From: Bacillota bacterium | Lineage (GTDB): Bacteria > Bacillota > Clostridia > Oscillospirales > Acutalibacteraceae | Direction of reading: 5' to 3' | Assembly: GCA_009786275.1 (NCBI GenBank) | Contig: WQTL01000483.1 | Span: forward strand, 1-12,134 | DNA: 12,134 nucleotides | Part shown: positions 7,332 to 12,134 of the stretch, one piece after another | Layout of the letters: the number at the start of each line of letters is the position of its first letter | Numbering within the stretch: the first letter of the stretch is position 1 | The notes under the pieces: model-generated | What the model was told of the DNA's origin: nothing | What the model saw: only the letters and a program-made list of their open reading frames with translations | The model's database searches: none | Program-made: the position numbers and the translations under genes

Positions 7332-8019
7332 GATAGAAGTCCTCCAACAGGTTTCGATGAAATTGGTTCATTGGCAGATTCCAGATATTTTCACGCGACG
7401 GTGGCTCAGGGCTCATGGTATTCCCAATGACAACATAGCCAACACAGCCAAGAAGGGACAACTGAATATAACAGGTTAGGGCTACGGTCAGGTCGATATC
7501 CTGTGCAACAAAAACAATATTCCGTTGGTAATTCACGCCCTGTTCCCGCGCGACATTGGAAAAAGCGATTAGCATCATACCTGACCCACAGCAGGGATCG
7601 TTGACGTTGACAAATCCCTTTTCCTTTATTTGCTCGGTCAAGTTTCCGCATGTCGATAATGCCATGAGTTTCGCGATGGGGTATGGGGTGAAAATCTGCC
7701 CTTTTTTCTTGTCACACAACTCCAGTACGGTAAATATTTCGCCCAGAAAATCTTGCTCGGGATCTTCCTCCAGCGCCTGCACCGTGAGCGCGAACAACTG
7801 CGCGACGATATCCAGCTCATTCTTTGTGTAGCCCTTGACTGTCCGCATATACATTTCTTCCCGCTGGTCATACATCTCTTTGTCTACTGCGTTGGAGATG
7901 GTACAGGCGCTCATCAGGATAAAGTCTCTCCAGGCCTGCCCGCTGTTGCGCGTACGGCACAGGGATTTAAATACCGCAAGAAATTGCTGTGCATAGGTCT
8001 TTTCGTTGGCTTTGCGCAT
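7321..8019 (-). CDS. N6-adenine DNA methylase-like protein (HsdM-type SAM fold)
   Basis: A 232-aa protein. An all-helical N-terminal part (1-100) precedes a Rossmann-like methyltransferase segment: KKKGQIFTPYPIAKLMA (motif X-like), NDPCCGSGMMLIAFSNVA (SAM-binding motif I), and VAQDIDLTVALTCYIQLSLLG (motif II and following helix). The catalytic motif IV (NPPY/F or DPPY) expected after this is absent; the position reads YVVIGNTMSPEPP, and the protein stops soon after. No target-recognition domain is present, and full HsdM proteins are about 500 aa. It is either a divergent phage-type methylase or a SAM-binding protein without methylation activity. The ATG at 8019 has GGAGGG six bases upstream. 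It is the first gene after the terminator at 8050-8086, and its end overlaps the helicase start. Base composition looks more AT-rich than the polymerase and primase genes. Confidence 0.85.
   Translation of the reverse strand: MRKANEKTYAQQFLAVFKSLCRTRNSGQAWRDFILMSACTISNAVDKEMYDQREEMYMRTVKGYTKNELDIVAQLFALTVQALEEDPEQDFLGEIFTVLELCDKKKGQIFTPYPIAKLMALSTCGNLTEQIKEKGFVNVNDPCCGSGMMLIAFSNVAREQGVNYQRNIVFVAQDIDLTVALTCYIQLSLLGCVGYVVIGNTMSPEPPSRENIWNLPMNQFHRNLLEDFYHST
7341..7345 (-). promoter_or_regulatory. Ribosome binding site deciding the DnaB start
   Basis: GGAGG on the minus strand lies within the last codons of the methylase gene. It is correctly spaced for ATC at 7334 (6 nt) or ATT at 7331 (9 nt) in the helicase frame, and 48 nt away from the first canonical start (GTG at 7292). 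The start choice therefore rests on it together with the DnaB homology encoded upstream of 7292. Confidence 0.6.
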
Positions 8020-8049
8020 ATGCAGCCCTCCATTCCATGCTTTTTGGGT

Positions 8050-8086
8050 GCAAAAAATCAGCAGCCGTGAGAATGTCGGCTGCTGT
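8050..8086 (-). terminator. Rho-independent terminator after the recombinase-like gene
   Basis: A perfect 8-bp stem CAGCAGCC / GGCTGCTG (8059-8066 and 8078-8085) with an 11-nt loop is followed on the minus strand by ATTTTTTG. It lies 26 bp beyond the stop of the recombinase-like gene and 31 bp before the methylase start. No convincing separate promoter follows it, so read-through, or an attenuation or antitermination role for the replication operon, is possible. Confidence 0.85.
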
Positions 8087-8111
8087 TCGTTTCATTTGTG
8101 CGCTTATTTAC

Positions 8112-9044
8112 CTATTCAGTTTTGAAAAGCGATTTCCATTGAATGTACCCTTTTTGAAATCTGTCTTGTAAAAGCCAGCGATAGCGCACGACCGGAGTTT
8201 CACTCGTATCCGCTATTTCCGCAAGCCTTTGCTCCGTTTCTTCAGCGAAGGACACCTCACAGCCGGCTCTCTCCAGCTCGAATTTGTTATAGTAAAGACC
8301 ACAGGTCAGCATATTATCGTAAGTCAATGTTTTAGTTTTGATTAAACGGTTGGATAGATACTTTCTGATGCACTCTAACTGTGAATTTTCCTTGCTGGTT
8401 CCACGCAGCAATTCGTTGCCTTCAATCCGTGGGCGCGAACTCTTTATTTCCGGATTTTTGTGTACATGTACAATTGAGCCGCTCTCGCACAACCAATGGA
8501 ATTCTACCAGACTCTCCGGAAAGATTTTGTAGTCACGGCCGTCGTGGTGGATTTGCATCAGGCGGAAATCCACTTCGTCGACAGTCACAAGCGTCGCCCG
8601 TTCGCACGGGACGCCTGCGAACGCAAGCCAGAGGTATACCCGGTATATGCAATCTTGCGTTCCCATCTCCGGGGCATCGAGCACTTGATCCAAGATCAGC
8701 TTTAGATGCGTTGGCGATGCGACCATATAGTCGCGCAGCTTATCCTCGATGTTCGGCTTCAGCAGGGCTACGCCGGCACTGACCGCATTTGGGTGTGTTT
8801 CTAAGTACCAAAGCCTGTATTTTTTCAGGGCGGACAGCAGTGCCCGCGTCTTTGTCGCGGAGATGGACTTTGTTATTTCGTCAAAGGCAGGCTGAAGCCG
8901 GCCGATCTGTTGCCGCACAAGGTCATCTCCCCAGGACTCCTCATATGGAGCGAAAAGCGCAAATAGCCCCGCGACACTTTCCCGCTTGGCATCATACTGA
9001 TATGAAGCTGTGATAAAAGCCATTTTCTGTTCTTCGTTGTACAC
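8112..9044 (-). CDS. Catalytically degenerate tyrosine-recombinase-like protein; candidate MrpR/YopR-type repressor
   Basis: A 310-aa protein with integrase architecture. Residues 1-110 look like an all-helical core-binding domain (SVAGLFALFAPYEESWGDDL, ISATKTRALLSALKKYRLWYLE). Residues 125-305 look like the catalytic-domain fold: TQDCIYRVYLWLAFAGVPCERATLVTVDEVDF matches the box I helix and the following DVDF strand. The catalytic Arg of the usual G-x-R is not there (AGVPCER). No HxxR box and no terminal GH...Y motif is visible, so it should not recombine DNA. SPbeta MrpR (YopR) is an established example of such a fold used as the master lysogeny repressor; I infer a similar role from the fold, the phage context and its own promoter with operator-like sites. 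The GTG start at 9044 has AGGGGG upstream. Alternatives are a decayed integrase or another DNA-binding protein. Confidence 0.8.
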   Translation of the reverse strand: MYNEEQKMAFITASYQYDAKRESVAGLFALFAPYEESWGDDLVRQQIGRLQPAFDEITKSISATKTRALLSALKKYRLWYLETHPNAVSAGVALLKPNIEDKLRDYMVASPTHLKLILDQVLDAPEMGTQDCIYRVYLWLAFAGVPCERATLVTVDEVDFRLMQIHHDGRDYKIFPESLVEFHWLCESGSIVHVHKNPEIKSSRPRIEGNELLRGTSKENSQLECIRKYLSNRLIKTKTLTYDNMLTCGLYYNKFELERAGCEVSFAEETEQRLAEIADTSETPVVRYRWLLQDRFQKGYIQWKSLFKTE

Positions 9045-9070
9045 TGATAAACCGCCCCCTCACCATTGGT

Positions 9071-9102
9071 TTGTTAGAATTATACCCTTTTAGCGCTAAC
9101 AA
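9071..9102. repeat. Palindromic operator-like sites overlapping the promoter
   Basis: The promoter spacer contains the perfect palindrome TTAGCGCTAA (9090-9099). In addition TTGTTAG (9071-9077, plus strand) and CTAACAA (9096-9102) form a 7-bp inverted repeat with an 18-bp gap that brackets the -10 box. Repeated TTAG/CTAA half-sites over a consensus promoter suggest an operator, plausibly for autorepression by the downstream protein; no binding evidence is available. Confidence 0.6.
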
Positions 9103-9108
9103 TGTCAA
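9079..9108 (-). promoter_or_regulatory. Consensus sigma-A promoter of the recombinase-like gene
   Basis: On the minus strand TTGACA (9108-9103) and TATAAT (9084-9079) are both perfect matches with an 18-bp spacer. The start codon lies 34 bases beyond the -10 box, leaving room for the AGGGGG ribosome binding site. The -35 box begins 11 bp past the stop of the preceding gene, so this is a dedicated promoter. Confidence 0.9.
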
Positions 9109-9119
9109 GGGCAAATTTT

Positions 9120-9746
9120 TCAACTTTCCCGCTTTTCCTGCGGGTCTGCTGCCAGTTTGCGCTCATACCATGCTTTTGCAAGCGCAGCCTCCTGAGTAAT
9201 CAGCGTGTTTTTCGGCATGCAAAAGGGCAAGAAAAAAGCTTCGATATTGGTGCCTTGGAAGTACACGGGTTGTTTTTCTGTCTTTGCGGCTTTCATTTCA
9301 CCCCAACGCACATCAACGGTGTTGAGAACGTCGGTATCTATCCATATCGCGAGGGGGTCCGCCCAGACCAAGCGAAGCAGCTTGGCGCGGTTGCCAGCAC
9401 CGCCTGCGAATGGCTCCCGCAAGTAGGGCGTGAGGTGTGCTGCATTCTGGCAACTGCTTTTCAGTTCATCCCACAGCTGAAGCTGCCGATCGACTTCGAT
9501 GCGCCGATCGCCATTCATGCAGAACCCTTCACCAGGGCCGGGAGGCTCACGGTGGAGATGGGTTTGGAAGGTCATCTGGTAAATCGGGCGGGGCACCTTG
9601 TATAGGGCGTATCCGGTAGATATGAGGATACAGGGCATGTCGTCGCCCTCGTTTGGTATCCCCGTGACGTTGACGGGAGTGTTCTCGTCGTTCAGGCGAG
9701 CGTTGATGTGCTTTTTCAGTTGAGGGGTGAATTCATGCACGGTCAT
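9120..9746 (-). CDS. Hypothetical protein (208 aa)
   Basis: I do not recognise this protein. It is soluble, with no signal peptide or membrane helix, and of mixed composition. Visible segments include a strand-rich part with MPCILISTGYALYKVPRPIYQMTFQTHLH (about 37-65), a Gly-rich AGGAGNRAKLL (about 113-123), a likely strand pair LAIWIDTDVL/VDVRWGEM, and a Lys/Arg-rich tail. The ATG at 9746 overlaps the TGA of the upstream gene (ATGA) and has GAGGA eight bases upstream. It ends just before the consensus promoter of the recombinase-like gene and is the last gene of its transcript. Confidence 0.78.
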   Translation of the reverse strand: MTVHEFTPQLKKHINARLNDENTPVNVTGIPNEGDDMPCILISTGYALYKVPRPIYQMTFQTHLHREPPGPGEGFCMNGDRRIEVDRQLQLWDELKSSCQNAAHLTPYLREPFAGGAGNRAKLLRLVWADPLAIWIDTDVLNTVDVRWGEMKAAKTEKQPVYFQGTNIEAFFLPFCMPKNTLITQEAALAKAWYERKLAADPQEKRES

Positions 9747-10132
9747 GTCGGTTTTCCTCTTTCCTCAGTCTTATCGGGTTCCCCATTATCGAGCCCCAGG
9801 GCTCGGCACGCCTGGCGCAATTGGCCAAGCGAGAGTTCCACACTCCGATGCCACTCAAAGCATTTATGCAATTGCCTGAACCGGCGTTGGTATTCCTGTT
9901 CGTCGTAGAAATCCTGCTCGCTGAAATATGCCACCCGGCATGTGCCGAAGTCCGCCTTCTCGCAGTTGTTTTCGATGCAAAACTGAATTCCATGCGCGGC
10001 GCTGCAGCCTTGTCTGCTGACGGTATAATACTTTCTTCCCACCTTGGTGACGATCCAAGGGACCAGTTCGTCGGAATCTTTTTTCTGCATGTTGGCGATA
10101 TAGACTGTTTGCCCGATTGTCGGTTTGTTCAT
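9743..10132 (-). CDS. Hypothetical protein, N-terminal beta-barrel-like (129 aa)
   Basis: No named family is certain. The N-terminal half looks beta-rich (GQTVYIANMQ, LVPWIVTKVGRKYYTVSRQG, GIQFCIEN, FGTCRVAYFSEQDFYDEQEY), like small conserved phage proteins that combine a small barrel with a helical C-terminus (RRFRQLHKCFEW, SLGQLRQACRALG). It contains five cysteines, but not spaced as an obvious zinc finger. The start is the ATG at 10132, with AGGAGG nine bases upstream; an open frame runs further upstream, but through the terminator. Its TGA overlaps the start of the 208-aa gene, so the two are probably co-translated. Confidence 0.78.
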   Translation of the reverse strand: MNKPTIGQTVYIANMQKKDSDELVPWIVTKVGRKYYTVSRQGCSAAHGIQFCIENNCEKADFGTCRVAYFSEQDFYDEQEYQRRFRQLHKCFEWHRSVELSLGQLRQACRALGLDNGEPDKTEERGKPT

Positions 10133-10167
10133 CCGGCAATTCCTCCTTTGCGCGCGTAATGAAATAA

Positions 10168-10198
10168 AGCCCAGTCTTGTGAACTGGGCTCTTTTTTT
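10168..10198. terminator. Bidirectional rho-independent terminator
   Basis: An 8-bp stem AGCCCAGT / ACTGGGCT (10168-10175 and 10183-10190) with a 7-nt loop is followed on the plus strand by CTTTTTTT. Read on the minus strand the stem is preceded by the A-tract and followed by TTATTTC, a weaker but usable T-tract. It lies 19 bp after the stop of the membrane protein gene, so it separates that transcript from the 129-aa gene. The ribosome binding site of the next gene follows, but I see no clear promoter in the remaining gap. Confidence 0.8.
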
Positions 10199-10208
10199 CG
10201 ATTTGATA

Positions 10209-11222
10209 CTACGGCGGTCGGCCCTTCTTCCCGCGGAACACCCTGCATAGAATAACGAGCATTCCAAACACACCGAATGAGATGGCAAGACCCAGAATAT
10301 TGCAAACCATGCCATGGTCCTTCATCAGATAGCCGGCGAGGGAAAGGGCTCCGAATCCAATAGCAATTGGTGAAAACAGAAGGATGCACCCAAAAAGAAA
10401 GCCACCGGCCTTCTTGTGTTCGCTGGCATTGCTTTCCTTGTCATTGGGGGCGCTGTTCTCCAGTTCGCCGACAATGCTCCGCATGGCTGCGATTTCCGCG
10501 GATGTGTAGCCAAAGCGGTTCAGTATATAGCTGATGAGGTGCTCCGCGGTTTCCGAGGAAAAATCCCGCGGTGTTGCATCCCTGCCGAGCATCCATGAAA
10601 GCATGGTGGTATCGTGCGCCCTCCTGGCCCTCAAAACATAACCACGGAGCTTGACCGGGTTGGGCAGCGGCGGGGATATGGCCGGGTACATCGGATGGCT
10701 GATTAACCTGTTTGGGCATCCATAGTGTTCGAGATAATCTGCATAGATGCCGTGCAGTATTTGCTCAATCGCAGCCCATGCTTCGCACGGGCGCGAGGGG
10801 AATTCCCCGTGATACACAGCGTCCAGAGACTTTTTTGCGGCCTTGTTTCCGGCCAGCGCCTGCGAATACAGGCTTGTCTGCCTGCGGCCCGTGCAATCAT
10901 AGCCTAAGCCTTTGATGTCTCGCTCGAAATGCTCCCGCATGACGCCGTAAGCGGTGATTGCGCTACCCGAATCGTAGACGCTTGCAAACTGGGGATCCCC
11001 ATGCAATGCGCCCTCCGGTAATATGCCGTCATAACGAAAGCCGCTGTCGTACAGGATACGACGAACGGCTTCGGCTTTGCTTTTGAAGTTGGTGTTGTAT
11101 CTTTCGTTCAGGCGAAAAAGGCTGTAGCTATTGGTAACACGGGATAGCTGCATATTCCGCGGTCGAGTCCAGAAGCTTGCACCCGCCTGCGTCTTGTAGT
11201 GCGGCAGCAAATCATTCGCCAA
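10209..11222 (-). CDS. Hypothetical membrane protein with two C-terminal helices (337 aa)
   Basis: Unrecognised. Residues 1-265 are soluble, mostly helical and rich in Tyr/Arg. The stretch SRVTNSYSLFRLNERYNTNFKSKAEAVRRILY (about 26-57) reads like a small helical unit. Later segments include SYILNRFGYTSAEIAAMRSIVGELE. Two hydrophobic helices follow at about 271-297 (GFLFGCILLFSPIAIGFGAL...) and 302-326 (CNILGLAISFGVFGMLVILC), with a basic end RVFRGKKGR, so the soluble part probably faces the cytoplasm. The start is TTG at 11222, with AGGTGG nine bases upstream; an in-frame TGA lies two codons before it, which rules out longer forms. It follows the 251-aa gene by 32 bp and ends before the terminator at 10168-10198. 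Confidence 0.82.
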   Translation of the reverse strand: MANDLLPHYKTQAGASFWTRPRNMQLSRVTNSYSLFRLNERYNTNFKSKAEAVRRILYDSGFRYDGILPEGALHGDPQFASVYDSGSAITAYGVMREHFERDIKGLGYDCTGRRQTSLYSQALAGNKAAKKSLDAVYHGEFPSRPCEAWAAIEQILHGIYADYLEHYGCPNRLISHPMYPAISPPLPNPVKLRGYVLRARRAHDTTMLSWMLGRDATPRDFSSETAEHLISYILNRFGYTSAEIAAMRSIVGELENSAPNDKESNASEHKKAGGFLFGCILLFSPIAIGFGALSLAGYLMKDHGMVCNILGLAISFGVFGMLVILCRVFRGKKGRPP

Positions 11223-11254
11223 GCTTCATCACCACCTGTCAATTCCGTTGCGTT

Positions 11255-12010
11255 CTATTCGCGGCGGTCATAGATATCAGAAACCTCGACGCCCAAGCGA
11301 ACCCTGTTATCTGCACAATAGTTCACGCCAAAGGAGGACGCTTGCGAGATCATTGGAAACAGAGCGTCAATGTTTATTTTCTGTAGCGTAAGTTTTTCCG
11401 CGACCAAATAACATGAGCCGTGTTCTTTCGTGGGCAAGTTCGGCGGCTGGAATACAAACTCAGCGCCAATATCCGCTGCCGCTTGCTTGAAGGCGCCGTA
11501 CAAATCAGCCAGGACAAAAAATCTCTGCTTATTGACTGCGAAGTCTTCAAAAACAAGCTTTCCACGTTCTTCTTTCAGCGTGCGTAACGCTTCGGTCAGC
11601 CATTCCGGCGGCAGCGCGTCAGCTTCATCCGGTTCATGCTTTTTGCCGATAAAGGACACCTCCGTATTCGCGTGATCAAAATCGTCCGCCATAAAAACCT
11701 CCGGCACAGCTATTTCGAGCCAGAGGGACTCCTCGTCATAGCCAAATATGCATATGGCCGACGCTTTCATCAACGTCTCGCAAACCTGCTGCAGGTTGGT
11801 CTCATTTGCGCCAAGTTCGTCGATGCGTACAGAGATTGAAAGATCGTAAGCTTCTCTGCGAAACGTCAATTCCTCTACGGAACTGTCGCAGCGCTGCGTC
11901 ATATCGTCCAGCGCGTTGTAGACGGAACGCGCTACGGCTTCACCTGCCGGCGATGTCTTTCCCAAGGTCGAGATCAGTTCATCAAAATTATGCTCCAAAA
12001 TGCAATTCAC
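11255..12010 (-). CDS. Hypothetical acidic protein (251 aa)
   Basis: No family recognised. The protein is acidic, soluble and of mixed alpha/beta character. Visible blocks are NALDDMTQRCDSSVEELTF, an alternating segment AICIFGYDEESLWLEIAVPEVF, a helical PPEWLTEALRTLKEERGKLVFEDF, and FGVNYCADNRVRLGVEVSDIYD near the end. The start is uncertain. GTG at 12010 abuts its AGGA with no spacing, so ATT at 12001 (8 nt from AGGAG) or TTG at 11998 (11 nt) may be used instead; the product changes by only a few residues. It is the first leftward gene after the divergent control region, with a TATAAT at 12042-12037 upstream. Confidence 0.78.
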   Translation of the reverse strand: MNCILEHNFDELISTLGKTSPAGEAVARSVYNALDDMTQRCDSSVEELTFRREAYDLSISVRIDELGANETNLQQVCETLMKASAICIFGYDEESLWLEIAVPEVFMADDFDHANTEVSFIGKKHEPDEADALPPEWLTEALRTLKEERGKLVFEDFAVNKQRFFVLADLYGAFKQAAADIGAEFVFQPPNLPTKEHGSCYLVAEKLTLQKINIDALFPMISQASSFGVNYCADNRVRLGVEVSDIYDRRE

Positions 12011-12036
12011 TCCTCATGTGTGTTTGTATCCCTGTT

Positions 12037-12042
12037 ATTATA
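12037..12042 (-). promoter_or_regulatory. Possible -10 box of the leftward transcript
   Basis: A perfect TATAAT lies on the minus strand 27 bases before the GTG of the 251-aa gene. The 16-18 bp spaced positions upstream show no good -35 hexamer, and they overlap the inverted repeat of the divergent plus-strand promoter. It may be a weak or activator-dependent promoter. Confidence 0.4.
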
Positions 12043-12062
12043 CATTAGACCTGTTCCAAAAC

Positions 12063-12080
12063 CTTGCCAACCCCGGCAAG
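12063..12080. repeat. Inverted repeat over the divergent promoter
   Basis: CTTGCC (12063-12068) and GGCAAG (12075-12080) form a perfect 6-bp inverted repeat with a 6-nt centre, covering the -35 box and part of the spacer of the plus-strand promoter. An operator for a dimeric repressor is the simplest reading; no T-tract follows, so it is not a terminator. Confidence 0.6.
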
Positions 12081-12092
12081 ATGTGCTATAAT
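12064..12092 (+). promoter_or_regulatory. Near-consensus plus-strand promoter
   Basis: TTGCCA (12064-12069, one mismatch to TTGACA) and TATAAT (12087-12092) are separated by exactly 17 bp. The predicted transcription start, about seven bases after the -10 box, falls at or next to the ATG at 12100. Confidence 0.75.
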
Positions 12093-12099
12093 AGGAGGT

Positions 12100-12134
12100 A
12101 TGGATAACAAGCAGCGCATCGAGAAGTTGAAAGA
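12100..12134 (+). CDS. Start of a divergent gene (partial)
   Basis: Only eleven codons are visible, reading MDNKQRIEKLK, a plausible charged N-terminus such as starts many small helix-turn-helix regulators, though that cannot be shown here. AGGAGG lies just one base before the ATG, too close for normal use, and the predicted transcription start sits on the ATG, so the message may be leaderless. An in-frame TTG at 12127 is an alternative. Its orientation is opposite to every other gene in the window. Confidence 0.5.
   Translation, partial: MDNKQRIEKLK

Noticed and set aside
8112..9044. Calling this gene an active integrase with a nearby attachment site
   Set aside because: The catalytic Arg, HxxR and Tyr motifs are not visible, and no att-like direct repeat or tRNA end is present in the window.
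10133..10315. Extension of the 129-aa protein to 10315
   Set aside because: It would translate through the terminator hairpin and the end of the membrane-protein gene; AGGAGG precedes the ATG at 10132.
1..12134. CRISPR array, tRNA, rRNA or insertion sequence
   Set aside because: No regularly spaced repeats, tRNA-like cloverleaf, rRNA signature, transposase or terminal inverted repeats were seen on either strand.

Overview
The window reads as the replication module of a large temperate phage, prophage or related mobile element of a Gram-positive (Firmicutes/Clostridia-like) host. The case rests on three things. A phage-style set of replication genes (DnaE-type polymerase, DnaB-type helicase, DnaG-type primase) lies beside a BRO/KilAC antirepressor and a recombinase-like repressor. 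Genes are tightly packed with ATGA overlaps and strong AGGAGG-type ribosome binding sites. The promoters are sigma-A-like. The combination of DnaE, DnaB, primase and a catalytically dead tyrosine-recombinase-like protein recalls the SPbeta group, but no virion genes or integrase are in view, so a plasmid or integrative element cannot be excluded.

Almost everything is on the minus strand, so transcription runs from right to left. At the right edge (12,010-12,134) is a divergent control region with a near-consensus plus-strand promoter, an inverted repeat over it, and the first codons of a plus-strand gene. The leftward block starts with two unrecognised genes: a 251-aa acidic protein and a 337-aa protein with two C-terminal membrane helices. 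A bidirectional terminator follows near 10,180. Next come two overlapping unrecognised genes (129 and 208 aa). Then a consensus TTGACA/TATAAT promoter with palindromic operator-like sites drives a 310-aa degenerate tyrosine-recombinase-like protein (candidate MrpR/YopR-type repressor), which ends in a clear rho-independent terminator near 8,070.

Left of that terminator is the replication operon: an N6-methylase-like protein, DnaB helicase, a short control gap with a TATAAT box, DnaG-like primase, a coiled-coil protein, a membrane-anchored lytic transglycosylase, an 88-aa protein, the antirepressor, and DnaE, which runs off the left edge after 914 codons. Many of these genes overlap or are separated by fewer than 30 bp, which suggests coordinated and coupled translation.

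Points that stand out: the DnaB homology begins upstream of any canonical start codon, so initiation at AUU or AUC is likely; the primase zinc-ribbon has lost all four metal ligands; the recombinase-like protein lacks the catalytic residues; a cell-wall hydrolase is embedded in the replication operon; and several starts are non-ATG (TTG for dnaE, the transglycosylase and the 337-aa protein; GTG for the recombinase-like protein and probably the 251-aa protein).
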